DNA from: Synaphobranchus kaupii | Taxonomy: Eukaryota; Chordata; Actinopteri; Anguilliformes; Synaphobranchidae | Assembly: GCA_029718625.1 (NCBI GenBank) | Contig: CM056376.1 | Location: 79,111,386 to 79,175,385 of the forward strand | Length of the DNA stretch: 64,000 nucleotides | Direction: 5' to 3' | Shown: piece by piece, positions 12,601 to 24,385 of the stretch | How positions within the stretch are numbered: the first letter of the stretch is position 1 | Layout of the letters: each line of letters starts with the position of its first letter | Position numbers and translations under genes: made by a program | Notes under the pieces: model-generated | Seen by the model: the letters and a program-made list of their open reading frames with translations, nothing else | What the model was told of the DNA's origin: nothing | Database searches by the model: none

Positions 12601-14638
12601 AATTGACAGAGTTGCTTGTGCGCAACGAGATGGGGGTCAAACCTTTCGACTGGCAAACCCTTATTCCCCTGAGTAATTAAGCACTGTCCCGTGGATCTGC
12701 CAGCCACTGTCGGCACTGACATCTACATCAGGCTGAAGTGTGCGTCACTGTATTTAAACCTGTGCTTTTTGCGACGTGCCACTCGACTGCCTAGGACAGC
12801 AGCTGGGCCAAAGTGGGCACAGCTGTGAATGCTGATGATCTGAACAGGGGTAGGTGTTTATGGCCAATGGGAAATAATTGCACTTAATTCAGTGTATGTG
12901 TGTGTGTTTGTTTTGGGAAGAGGTGGACATTTTTCTGTTGGAGAAAAAATTTTTTATAAGATAATTAATGAGAGTGTGGGAGCTTTATGAAATGCTAATC
13001 ATTTAGATAAGACCTATGCAAGCTTATTTGTCAAATGTATCCATACTGCCCTTGGTGATATATTTCTTTGTTTTAATGGAGGTGCAGTTGAGCGCACCTT
13101 TGTATGGGGGGGGGGGGGGGATGTTACTCCTGCTGGGGCATTATTAAGGGGATTATACCAAACAAAATCCATTGAAAATGCAGGTAAGTGGGATCTGAAA
13201 AACTGGAATAAGCTGAACGTCACGCAAAGGAGTGGGAATTTTAACACGGTCTATAGCATTGTTAAGTGGTCCAAGGACAGACCCCTGAGGCATGCTTTTA
13301 TTAACCCCAGATGCTGAGTGACCATGCCGCTGGCACCAAGATTTGGCTGAACTGAGACATTCGGTGCTCCTGCAGCCAAACTATTAGTAGAAATCACAAA
13401 CTCAGTGTTTTTATTTTTTTATTGGTAGACGATTTGTGACAATTTCTGCCAAAATGGAGTTTCTAAGTGTCACGATTTTCCCGTAGCAAGTCCATTTAAC
13501 AGGCAACCCCCCACCTAGTCTATACCTACCCATGCGTGACATAGTGGACAATAGCGTCTATGTTTGAGTTCATAAATATATTTATTCATCATATAAAATG
13601 AGAATTCCGTCATAGCAACAAGATAAACCCAACGATAGCCTGATCGTATGCCAAAAAAGCAGTGAAAAGCCTCGCTCAAATGCAAAATAAACTTGTGAAA
13701 TTATTGTCTCATTAAACCACATTTTCTACTATGAATATCTGCTACTAAATATGAAATAAATATACAATCCTACCATTGGCTTTACACATAGAGATGTTCC
13801 TTTCAAAATTCAGTGGTCATTTATTGTCTGGTACAATCCGTTTGAGAAATATACAACACTTTATACCGCTATTACACTATCTGAAACATTGACTCGTAAT
13901 AACCCTCATGCCCTGCAAGCCTGTCTCATTCATTACAGTTCATTCTGGTTTAATTGTTGGCTCTTTTGTCCAATAGAGTACATTATAACCTTAGCAACAT
14001 TATATGCCTTATTGGGTGCTTTGAACAATTAATTACAGCCCAGCGTAACGGCAGTTTTTGTTTTAACAGTCTAGTATTATGCAAGCTCTAGAGAAAACGC
14101 GTTCCACGACTGGAGTTTACCTTCCCGATATGTAAGTAGTACTGCTTCTAAAATGCAGTTGGTCTCGCTGGCTACATACAGTATGTAGCTACGTTTGTTT
14201 TTCCCCTCGAGCACTGGCTTTCAAATATGATTGATATACCCATGGTATGGGTGAATACTCGATTCTTATTTGTCAATGAGTGATGGTTATTATGTATAAC
14301 CTTCCGACTTCCGGGTCACAGGTTTGATCACCGTTCTAAATTAATGCGCTGCCTGCCACAACCTGCTAATACACAACCTGGGAATGGCAAACTATGCTCC
14401 ATGACCGGTCAATAGAAAATAAGTGGAATAAATAAAGTGAATTAATAAAGTAAAATGAGCAGAATGTAGCCTACCTACTTTCTTTCCCTCAGTGACTAAC
14501 GTTACTGGACGGCAGACGGCTACTTCGCCTCATAGTAGGTTAACTTAGGCTAGGCTACTGCATAGCCTAGCTGGGCTACGATAAACTTTTGTCATTGTTT
14601 TTAAGGTAATGCAAATGCAATATGTGGCTAGGTAACTA
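6666..14638. other. Long non-coding stretch
   Basis: About 8 kb without a supportable gene. It contains a short hairpin at 8638-8706, a GT microsatellite near 11617-11640, a CpG-rich patch near 12500-12800 and a G run near 13106-13120. A 192-codon frame at 7375-7953 and others show no recognised domain and no conserved look, so I do not call them. Confidence 0.5.
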
Positions 14639-15546
14639 TAGATCCTTTCCAAAAAATTAGAATATCATGGAAAAGTTGTTTTTTTTTCCATAATTCCATT
14701 CAAAAAGTGAAACTTTCATAAATTATAGATTCATTACACACAAAGTGAAATATTTCTAGCCTTTATTTGTTTCATTTTTCATAATTTTGGCTTACAGCTC
14801 CAGAAAACCCCCAAAACAGTATTTCAAGAAATTAGAATAGTGTGTCGAAAATCAGCATTTACTTCAGTTATTTCAGAGAATGAGTGGAGTGGCTTGACTC
14901 GAGGAATCCGACAGTTGTAGCCCATGTCCCGGATACGTCTGTACGTGGTGGTTTTTGAAGCACTGACTCCAGCCTCAGTCCACTCCCTCTGCATCTCCGC
15001 CAAATTTTGGAATCGTTTTTGCTTGACAATCCGCTGAAGCCTATGGTCATCTCTTTTGCTTGTGCACCTTCTCCTGCCACTAAACTTTCTATTGATATGC
15101 TTGGACACTGCACTCTGTTGTGAACAGCCAGCCTCCTTAGCGATGACCTTTTGTGGCTTACCCATCTTCTGGAGGGTGTCAATGATGGTCTTCTGGCCGA
15201 TTGTCAAGTCTGCAGTCTTCCCCATACTGAACCAAACTGAGATAAACTTTGCAGGTGTTTTGAGTAAATTAGATGATAGTGTGACACTCAGTCTAAAACA
15301 TTCATTCTCTGAAATAACTGAAGTAAATGCTGATTTTCGACACACTATTCTAATTTCTTGAAATACTGTTTTGGGGGTTTTCTGGAGCTGTAAGCCAAAA
15401 TTATGAAAAATGAAACAAATAAAGGCTAGAAATATTTCACTTTGTGTGTAATGAATCTATAATCTATGAAAGTTTCACTTTTTGAATGGAATTCATGGGA
15501 AAAAAACAACTTTTCCATGATATTCAAATTTTTTGGAAAGGATCTG
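14639..15546. mobile_element. Internally deleted Tc1-like transposon
   Basis: Two long inverted repeats of roughly 240 bases (about 14639-14882 and 15300-15546) bracket a short centre. The ends read (T/C)AGATCCTTTCC... and ...GGAAAGGATCTG, next to TA on each side, the Tc1/mariner target. Only the N-terminal part of the transposase remains, on the minus strand. The element is therefore non-autonomous but could be mobilised by a relative. Confidence 0.85.
14883..15225 (-). pseudogene. Tc1-like transposase remnant, N-terminal DNA-binding part only
   Basis: Read from the minus strand, it begins MGKTADLTIGQKTIIDTLQK and continues through KEAGCSQQSAVSKHI to RRIRDMGYNCRIPRVKPL. This is the paired helix-turn-helix domain that binds transposon ends in Tc1-like enzymes. 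The frame then runs straight into the inverted repeat, so the whole catalytic DDE domain is missing. ATG at 15225 fits the family start. An upstream in-frame ATG in the other inverted repeat is unlikely to be used. It cannot encode an active transposase. Confidence 0.85.
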
Positions 15547-17184
15547 TATATAGCTAGACATAGTTACATTATCACGAAGTTAGCAAAGCGCATGGTGTTT
15601 ATGTACAATGTGTAGCCTAATCTTTTTTTACTGCGAGCCATAGATCCGTCTCTAAGGTAACTATCAGTTAATGTTGCCGTAGCAACAGCATACATCTGAT
15701 TTATAAAAATCGGTAAATAACATTAATCTACAGATAAATGTCCGGTAAAATTCTGTTATTTCCTGTGAGAAATTAGTTTTCGCCAGTCTTTTCTCCTGGT
15801 TTTCACGTAAGCACTCGAGGACGCCTTTGGTTGTGCTCTCTTTGGTCCAAGTGCAAGCCAAAACTATTGGCCAACCTCTAAATTAATGTAACGTTACATT
15901 AAATAAGAAGACAGAGAGCAAAAAAAAAAAAAAAAAAAACAGGCTCAAAAGTAGGCTACAGTGGGGCAACGCTTGTGGCAGCGTTAGGTAAGCTATTGTA
16001 GCCCAGCTATAGCCTTACATACTGTACATGTTATGGCCTAACACAGTTTTTTTTAAGCTAACATTAATAAAGAGGTCTAATGCAGGTGTAATGCAGGTGT
16101 AATGATTCCTTACGGGAATTTTGTGGACATGTTTGCCATGCCAATATTGTCTCCACATAGTTTTTTTTTTTGGAGCCTGCATCTTTTCAATTGCTCCCTG
16201 ACAGCAATTTTCTACCAGAAGCAATCAGTTTGCAGTGAAGATAGGATGTGTAACATTATATGACTCGTGGGGAGCATTTTCGGTGTGACTACAACATGGA
16301 GTAGACACTCCCATCTCTGTAATTCTAGCCGCTGATTACGGAGATACCGTCCGAATCGGCCATTAACATTACAGACATCCTGTGGTAATAATTACTTTAC
16401 AGACATTGTCCTGAAAACTTATCCCATCCGAATAGGGCTTTAGTTACTACTACTTTAATCTAGCAAAATATTTTTGTGGTTAGAAGTGCAGTATTTATTC
16501 AGTTTGGAAATGCAAATTTATCATAGTAGGAATTTACGTGTAAATTAACGTCAGCAACACAACACACAAGCTAACGTTACTTCACAAAGTACATTAATCT
16601 GTAGCCTATAGGCTATAGAAAAGTTTTTATCCAGCGAAAATTCTTCAATAAGTTACATCTAACAAACTCCGTAGTATTTTTCAGATGGTCCCATGCATAG
16701 GCCGTCACGATCAGAATCAGAAATGTAGCCTACATTATTTCCTCAGTTTAGGCTAAAATAGGCTAGCTACACTGCCTGATCAAACCATTTTTAAATAGCA
16801 AGACAGTCAGAGGGAGGCAAGTTAACGTTGAATCTTGAGTTATATGGTTTCATACAATTTTCTTAAATAATGTATTGATAAAAATAACCAAAATTGGTGC
16901 CAATTGTGTGTTATAAAACCTGATAGAATCAATTGTTTTCAGAACTAACGACTAAGGGTTTTGCATAGCAACGCAGTTAAATAGAACTAGAAACCAGAAA
17001 TAGAATTAGTGAGGGGTTTTCAGTTCAAAAAGAACTACCAACCAGCAGTTTTGCTTAACAACGGAAAAACAACATGCCCAAAGGGCAGCGGAAGGATATT
17101 TAAATCTCAGCTGATTAAATCCATAAAAATCAATAAATATGAAAGTAACTATATATAATCATTGTTGGTAACCATGGTAGAAGT
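15547..17184. other. Non-coding, repeat-poor
   Basis: No gene recognised. It has a poly-A run near 15921-15939 and short tandem-like phrases near 16080-16100. The open frames are short and unsupported. Confidence 0.5.
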
Positions 17185-17294
17185 GCAATAATCCACTCAG
17201 AGGTGTGGATTACACGGTTTTAATGCACTCCACTGAGCGCCTCAACGTCGTGCAGTTAAAACCATGTAATCCACACCTCGTCATGGATTATTGC
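17185..17294. mobile_element. Foldback MITE
   Basis: A near-palindrome: GCAATAATCCACTC..GAGGTG and TGGATTACACGGTTTTAA on the left are mirrored by TTAAAACCATGTAATCCACA and TGGATTATTGC on the right. Total length is about 110 bases. The sequence is AT-rich outside with a CpG-bearing centre. Superfamily not assigned. Confidence 0.65.
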
Positions 17295-17322
17295 TTACTT
17301 ATCATACATAATATAGGCTATG

Positions 17323-18402
17323 TGTAATGGGTGGCGTGACGTGTGAGGTAGGAGGAGCCAAACGCAGCAGGGGGATTCATTAAGCCCTAAGGCCACTAAG
17401 GCGGGAAACCCCGCAGTTAAAGGAGGACACAAGACAGGGAACACATGTACCAAAGTCACTAACCGGCTCACTGTCACGCGCCAATGAGTAGAAGCGCAAA
17501 CGCCAGGTTTCTCGGTAAGAAAACCAAACAAGGCGAATGAACAAAGCACTGGGCTCCCATACTTCTACGAGCTAAGTGACTAACGGAAGAGCCAGAATTA
17601 ATAAACGCCCTGCATCGGTAACGAGACGCATAATAACAGGCGAGTAGCATAATGGCACAAATTAAACACACACCAATCGTACCGAAGCTACTAACCGGCT
17701 CACTGTCACACGCCAATGAGTAGAAGCGCAAACGGCAGGTTTCTCAGTAAGAGAACCAAACAAGACGAATGGTACAAAGCACTGGGCTCCCATACTTCTA
17801 CGAGTTAAGTGACTAAAGAAAGAGCCAGAAATAACAAACGCCCTGTCTCGATAACGAGACGCATAAGAACAGGCGACTAGCACAGTGGCACAAACAAAAC
17901 ACACAGCCAACAAACACTGCAAACTAATACAAATTAGTATACCAAGAGGCGAAAGGAACGGAGGTCTAACGTTCCAAGGCTACTCTCAGAGACTCGCAGT
18001 CAAACGCAAACATGTCAACAAAAACGCCCAAGCTCCATATGAGGAGAGACACACCCGGAGAACGAACAGAACTTCAGTTCCGAACAAAATCGTTCCGCAA
18101 GTAAAAAGGACGAAATAGGAAGACATGTACCGAAATGACGAAACAGAACTACAGTTCCGAACCAAAATCGCCAAAAGCTCCAAGTACGGAGACAGGTACC
18201 CGAAGGACGAACAGGACAGGTGCACCGGCCATTTACCAGCTATAAGACTAACGCGAGATTAATAGAAAATAAACACCCTGCCTCTAAAAATAAATAAAGC
18301 CCTAAAGTCAGTATGATAAAAACCGCCCGGTCTCTTAGTAAGAGATGACTATACAAATACACCCACAAACCGCATGGGGAAAAAGGGTAGAGACCCACGA
18401 CA
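17323..18402 (-). mobile_element. Solo LTR with 5-bp target duplication
   Basis: Begins TGTAATGGG on the plus strand and ends CCCACGACA, with CTATG directly on each side (17318-17322 and 18403-18407). TG..CA ends plus a 5-base duplication with no internal retrovirus-like coding sequence identify a solo LTR. Its left part (GGAGCCAAACGCAGCAG) resembles the LTRs at 31338 and 44637, so the three seem related. By analogy with those two, its transcriptional direction is probably minus, opposite to nav3. It contains an internal tandem duplication (17449-17908). Confidence 0.8.
17449..17908. repeat. Two-copy tandem duplication inside the LTR
   Basis: 17449-17680 and 17681-17908 are similar units of about 230 bases with scattered differences (for example CACTGGGCTCCCATACTTCT in both). 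Further, more diverged repeats of the 'aacagaactacagttccgaac' type follow near 18060-18200. Confidence 0.8.
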
Positions 18403-18407
18403 CTATG

Positions 18408-20017
18408 GCGTATATGCTTGTCACAATTTACTGTGTGTTGATATGTGGTAGATTCATGTAAAAGATTTTCTTGGAGTCATTATGAATGGGAACATATAAA
18501 AAAATTTAATACTACAGAAAAATGCAATCCCGCGGCAAAAGTATACATACTGTAGAGTACAGGTAAAAGTGATGTTTTATTGAGGTCCAAGAGTGAATGA
18601 TTAGGCTACATATTTAGGTGTATGTAACACTGTGATATAAATGTTTTTTTTAATCTTAAACCATCAGAAGGGGCAAATGTATTTGCTTTATAATGGACAA
18701 AACAAATTTTATTTATTTTATGACATGTTTCGGATAGGGTAGGGAGGTCGAACGCTCTGCCCGCAATGTAATCACAATGGGCATTCCACACACAAACAAA
18801 AAACAAAATTGACATCTGGGCTCATTTCAACATGTAATTTAACAAGGAAATCTACTAAACGAGAGTAGATGAAGCTATTAAGTTGTTTCAGAAGTGTACT
18901 TACACTTCAACAATGTTATTTTTTTTACTTTAGAAGCCAGAAATTATTATGCTAATTTGACTCTGTTTACGAGCATTTGTGCCTATACTTAACGCTGTAC
19001 CGAAATCAATGGGGTCATTATAAAACATCCAACCACACTGAGGTCGTTAATACACATTTTATTACAAGAAAAACTCACTGTGAAATGTTTTAGGTGTTAA
19101 TCGATCGGTATGTATCGATACTTTCGTCTATTTAGGTGTCCTGAAAATGTTACATGTGCTGTGCATCCTGCGGGACTTACAATTCTACAGCCACTTCAGA
19201 AGCAAAATGGCACCAAAAAAACAAGGCGCTCGCCACCTTATTCGAAATAACCCCAGAAGGGATTTTGTAATGGTGAAATTAAATGTTATTAAAATTTTGG
19301 CCAACCCCTGTCTTGACATCATGCCGATTGTTCAAATCCGATTGGTCCAAGTTATGCTGGCAAAGAGGCACTCTGAAATGTTTTCTGAAGATCTTCATCA
19401 ATATCTAATCTACAGTATGATATAAAGCATTTTAATATTGCGATTGGGTGTTTTTTTTTTCAATTGACATGAAAAGGGAACATGCACCTTATAGATTCCG
19501 AGTCCAAAAACGGAGAATTCTACTAACCAGTGCCAGCTAAAGTTGCTGGCTGCCATGTTTTTTTCTCTGGGCGAGATCACCGGTAAAATCCAGATGAACA
19601 ACGAGATTTTTACATGTAGATCTTCATCAAAATCTTGTCTGCAAAGTGCTATACAGCTTTTTAGTTTTGCGAATGGGTGTTTTTTTTAATTAACGTGAAA
19701 AGGGAACAAGCATCTTATTGATTCTGAGTCAAACGACTGCTAGAATGGCAGGTGGCATTGCTTGCGTTTATGATTTAAACACTTTAAAGCACTGTAACTT
19801 TAATCTGCAAAATGGCATAATTTTTCATGTTAGATGACTACCTAGCTAACATTTTGAATATTAAGTTAGGATCTTAACTTTATTTATTTATTTTTACCAC
19901 AGTTCACCATAGTTAGGTGCAAGCTTAAGCTTGCTAAGCTGGTATTTGTGTCATGAGGGGCCAAAACAACAGATTTTGGGTCACTACAGTAATGTACTGT
20001 ATAATAATAATGGCTGA
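18408..20017. other. Non-coding with a diverged tandem duplication
   Basis: No gene recognised. 19391-19506 and 19620-19731 resemble each other (shared phrases ATCTTCATCA, GAATGGGTGTTTTTT or GATTGGGTG, GAAAAGGGAACA), a decayed duplication of about 229-base period. The frame at 19147-19425 has no recognised domain. Confidence 0.5.
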
Positions 20018-20108
20018 CATTTATATAGTGCCTTTCTCACACTCAAAGCGCTTTACAATGATGAGGAGGAACCTCGCCTCAACCACCACCAATATAGGCT
20101 AGCGGCTA
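20018..20108. repeat. Teleost interspersed repeat fragment
   Basis: Contains ATTTATATAGTGCCTTTCTC and CTCAAAGCGCTTTACAATG followed by ACCTCGCCTCAACCACCACC, a phrase set common in fish genomes. It is interrupted on its right by the MITE at 20109. Confidence 0.55.
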
Positions 20109-20461
20109 CAGCCATGGAAAAGATTGAGACCACCCCATATTTTTGAAGAAATATCGGGGTTACTCCCCCAATATTTATCGCTGAACCCTTCCGGAGCGAA
20201 GACATTGTTATTTTCATTATTTATGTATGAGTATAAACTTGTTTAGTTTGCATTATTCAGTGTATAGCAACACTGTGTATTGTGCTTTGATCAGTTGTCA
20301 TTGTCTGCAAAGATGTTCAGAATTAACTAATTGTTTGGAATTAAAAACAAATGTGGTCACTAGTTTATGAAAGAATATCAAAGGCTAGATTTTATAAAGA
20401 CACATACCAATGAACTGTGAAACTGAAAAATTGATGTGGTCTCTTCATTTTTGCCATGCTG
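20109..20461. mobile_element. Tc1/mariner-type MITE
   Basis: Left end CAGCCATGGAAAAGATTGAG and right end TTCATTTTTGCCATGCTG are inverted copies of each other (about 25 bases with mismatches). TA stands on both sides (20107-20108 and 20462-20463). It is 353 bases long and has no coding capacity. It sits in the interspersed repeat at 20018. Confidence 0.7.
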
Positions 20462-20864
20462 TATATGTTCTCACACTCAATAGCCTGTTGAATGTGGCTT
20501 TTCTGTGTAAAGAATTGTATGTGCAGGTGGCATTGATGTGCTTGGCATTTGTCTGTGACTAATAAGTTGTATAGGACACAGGAATATTTTCCCATGGATG
20601 GCCAAACTGTACAAATCAAAGGCACCAGCCACTAGCTGCTGTATAATTGGTGCTATAAAATATACAACAGCTTCCAATCAAAATAACAGATAAAACCAGG
20701 CTAAAGAGGTTATGCTTTTGTGCAAGAGGGATAGGTTAGATAAAGAAAAGAAAGTTATCAATAGAAAACTATTAAGCTTAGGTTAAGTTTACAGGCCTAC
20801 AGTCTAGGTTAGCTAAGTTTACTGATAGGCCCTATCATCATCACCACAAGAATTTACAAAAAAA

Positions 20865-21783
20865 GCTGAAGTGCAGGAGGATAAGTTAGATAAAGTACAA
20901 CAAGCGACTGAGGAGCTTAGACTTAGGAACAGGAGTCTATATCAGCAGGGCCGCCGCTAGGGGGTGGCAAAGGGTGCGGTCGCACCGGGCCTCGCGCTTT
21001 AGAGGGCCTCGCGTCAAGCAGTTTTTTTTTTTTTTGCTTTAAGTTTTACATGTTACACATATGATAATAATATTTATTAAACGTCAATTGTAGACCTAGC
21101 AGGACTAGGATTGTGTGCAGTGTATGGTAGGCTACGTCACAACAGTGGAAGGCGCACCATGCGCAACGAAAAGACTTGAAACTAACGGGCATATAGCATG
21201 CACATTTTGTGCCTGTGAAAAAAAGACGTGCGTGCATAGTGCATAAAGGCCTCGCAATGCCTACTTCGCACCGGGCCTCGCATATCTCCCAGACGGCCCT
21301 GTATATCAGGCAATACTGCAGGCAGAGAGCAGGGTTCAGGACCTCTGAGAATTTAGAAAAGATAAACTTAGAGAAGGGACTCCCTTTGTAGTAATTACTA
21401 CCAAAGGAAGGCAGGCCAGGTTTTAAACCAGCAAGTTGAATTGTGGAGTGGGGAACATTTGGCAGTGAAGGAGGAATTGGATAGGCTTGTACAGGGGCAT
21501 GCTGGAATATCTACATTTGAACACGGCAAATATTCTGATGATGTTAGGAAGGTGTACATGGATTTGTTGACAACTAGGGGGGTAAGTGCAAATAAAGCCA
21601 CAGAGGTGGCCAGAGTCATTTTAGAGAAGCTTTCTGGCGCACAGCTAGAGAGGTTGCCAAATGCCACTTTTTGTAATTGCATTGTGTCTTGGAGGCACAA
21701 CAGGTGGCACTGCAGCATGATGCTTTTCTGACAGAAAACGACATCACCCTCTATACTGATGCTACTTGTAAGTATAGATAAAT
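20865..21783 (+). pseudogene. Decayed coding remnant split by a hAT MITE
   Basis: Before the MITE the frame reads AEVQEDKLDKVQQATEELRL then RNRSLYQ, a charged, coiled-coil-like stretch. Immediately after the duplicated target site it resumes YQAILQAESRVQDL and then meets a stop. From 21441 another frame reads AVKEELDRLVQGHAG, KYSDDVRKVYMDLLTTRGVS and ILEKLSGAQLERLP. Near 21690 it shifts frame to LEAQQVALQHDAFLTENDIT and LYTDATCKYR. The run of protein-like segments in three frames indicates an old coding sequence with indels and stops. The layout, with an L(Y/H)xDxT motif at the end, recalls uncharacterised fish proteins that may be transposon-derived, but I do not recognise the family with certainty. 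Confidence 0.55.
20946..21301. mobile_element. hAT-type MITE with 8-bp target duplication
   Basis: Ends are CAGGGCCGCC... and ...AGACGGCCCTG, with the exact 8-base duplication TATATCAG on each side (20938-20945 and 21302-21309). CAGGG..CCCTG ends and an 8-base duplication are diagnostic of hAT elements. It is 356 bases long with no transposase. It interrupts the coding remnant around it. Confidence 0.88.
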
Positions 21784-23770
21784 ACGGCACTGCATGTGTA
21801 CGTATATTTAAAAGATGGCACTAGGCTACATTTAGGTTTGAGAGGGCAGCCATCCAGCTCAGTCCTTCTAACACAGACAAATGATTCAGGATATAGTTAG
21901 CAGTGGTAGCGGAGGGTTGAATGCCGAGTTCTGTGAGAAAAAACATTCTAGTTTCGGCCAGTGCAGAAAAGGTTAATGAAATACAGAATGCAGAGCCAGC
22001 CTTTTGCCAGATATAGTAGAGGAGTTTACTGAGTGTAGTGATATATAGGATGCAAGCTTTCATGTCGTCAATTAGTTATTTTGTGACTCATCTTAGTCTG
22101 TTACACCAAGCCAATAACAGTAGGTAAATGGGAAAATTAGGTGTTTGGCACTGACAGGTAGCAAGCGTGGTACCCAGACAACAAATAGTGAGGGTGGAGA
22201 TAGTGTATTTTAATGAGTTAACATCACCAAGGATAAGGAAATAACGTAATGTTATTTTCCTAGCTAATACAATGCTTAATAAAAGACATGAACAGTTAGA
22301 TGGAGAATATAGGCCTACAGAATAACTACAATATAACTGAAATACACAATTAGCTAAAACGATTACTTTGGTAAAAAATTAATGAAATTCACGGATATTT
22401 TACGTTAACGTTATAATTGGTTAACAAGCTACATAAGTACCATCACTAAATTAGAGCTAGCAACACATCTCAACATCACAAGGAAACGTCAAAATAGATG
22501 CACAACAGGCTACAAGAAGGTTGTGAATACAATGGATTTCTGAAGTTTGAAATTGAGACGTTTGGCACGTATGGCGTTTTGGGAGTACACATTTCATTAA
22601 ATGTCGCATCCCATGACAATATTTACGAGTAAATGTGTAGAGTATATTCGTTTTCCTGTAGCAATACCACAACATATTGGTTCTTCTTGTTGACAAAATA
22701 AGGATAACCGTATCCTAAAAGCAGCACAGATGATGATATGTTTCCGTCCAACGAGAGTGGAAGTGCATGGGCTAATTTTAAAAATAATTTTAAAGCGAAC
22801 AAACGTCCTTTTTCTGGCAAGCTAGCGGTTTGTATATTGTTCTTTGATCATATTGTAGCATTTAGGACTATATACGTACATGAAAAATAAGCTATAAGCT
22901 ATAATATGTTTTCCGAAAAATCCTGAAAACGGGTTTGACCTCCCTAGATAGGGTTTTGGACCCATAGATATCTACCCCCCTATACTACTGATGAAAATAT
23001 AGTAATTCCCACATTAAAATTATTGAAGTTTTATGAGCCAAAACTGTTGATTTGCAGTTAAATATATAATTTTTTTTATGTAGAGCAGTGCACAATTTAG
23101 CCATTTGGATAGATTTGGAGACACTAATGGACAGCAGGGTACACTGCCTATATTTTGCATCGTAGCTCTTTAGTAGTTCTGCATATCATTCTCAGATTTT
23201 GCACACTTGGACATGGAGTTTATGATCTATGAAATGTCTAGATTTACCTCTCACTTATGTAGCTGTCAGTATTTTGTTGCAAACTAAAGAAAAACATTTT
23301 TTTTTGCATTTTCCCAAAGTTTCTTTGCATTTGTGGAACTTTTTGTTTACTTAAATTATGAAAATAAACAAATCTAAGTTTGTATTGTAAATGGTACGCC
23401 TGTCTTGTTTCTGTGATGCTCACGCCTGGAGTTATAAAACCTTAAACAGAGCACCCCGTAAATAGGTGAGAATTGACCAAATTTTCCATCTGCGCAAAGG
23501 GGGTAAGGGAGTGGAAAAGGAAAAGTCAAGCCATGTTTCAAAAGTGAAAAAAACTAAATCCTTCCTTTACTGATATCGTTTCATTAATGACATCACCAAC
23601 ACACAGGTGATGTAACACTATTGAATAGAATAGAATAACTTTTATTTTTCTGCTAGGGAACTTCAGTTGTAGCCACCAGCAACAACAAAAATACATAGAC
23701 AGTGGGGCAGACCCACAACACACAAATATATCAAACAAAGACATTCAATATAATCATTGTATTAATCAAA
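21784..23770. other. Non-coding AT-rich stretch
   Basis: No gene recognised. Open frames are short and lack domains. Near 23610-23650 there is an AATAGAATAACTTTTATTTT phrase often seen at fish repeat ends. Confidence 0.5.
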
Positions 23771-24016
23771 CTAATTAAGTGAATTAAAGTGTAATAGCCT
23801 ACAGCCAAACGTCATGATTAAAAATAGCCCGCCTCCACGACTTTCCTCCATACTCAAAGTATTGCGGTCTCTGTCCACTGTCAACACGGAGCACCAAACT
23901 CTGTCAGCTTTGCCACTCGTCGCCTCACTCCTCCCCCGCATTATCTTCTCCTTCCCCTTCCCTGGTGGCCTTTTGAAGATTGCCTGCAGTCCTAGATCAG
24001 TCCCGAGTCCCGCCAT
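23771..24016 (-). CDS. Unrecognised short open frame, possible exon
   Basis: From the minus-strand ATG at 24016, in a good initiation context (AAGATGG), the frame reads MAGLGTDLGLQAIFKRPPGK then GKEKIMRGRSEATSG and ends after about 81 residues. The surrounding DNA at 23820-24050 is richer in C and G than its neighbours. The protein matches no family I know. It may be a single exon, a retrocopied fragment or chance. It lies antisense to nav3. Confidence 0.22.
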   Translation of the reverse strand: MAGLGTDLGLQAIFKRPPGKGKEKIMRGRSEATSGKADRVWCSVLTVDRDRNTLSMEESRGGGLFLIMTFGCRLLHFNSLN

Positions 24017-24385
24017 CTTCAACTCCGGTGAAGAACGATGGTAAACTTTGTAGCTGCAGATCCAATGGACATTCCCGAGCATATGTTACGAATGCGTCTC
24101 CATGATGACGACCACAAACAAAATTATCCCGAATATAGAATTAGTCAATATTATCACAACAAGCAGCATGAGTGCCCTGAACAATCTCCAGCCCGCTTCC
24201 CCATCCCACAACAAACAAAAGCATGAAAAAAACTAAAGACAAAAGCCAGACACAACAAAATACATTCAAATTAACAAACACGAACATGAGAGATAGCTGG
24301 ACTACATGTCGCCATTACAGCGCCACGTGACGTCTATAGGAACTATAATTAATAAGTCGGAGGAAACAACCTTAACCAATGCTAA

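Noticed and set aside
12468..12722. Minus-strand 84-codon frame and a short plus-strand frame from ATG at about 12585
   Set aside because: Neither resembles a known protein; the GC-rich composition alone can keep frames open.
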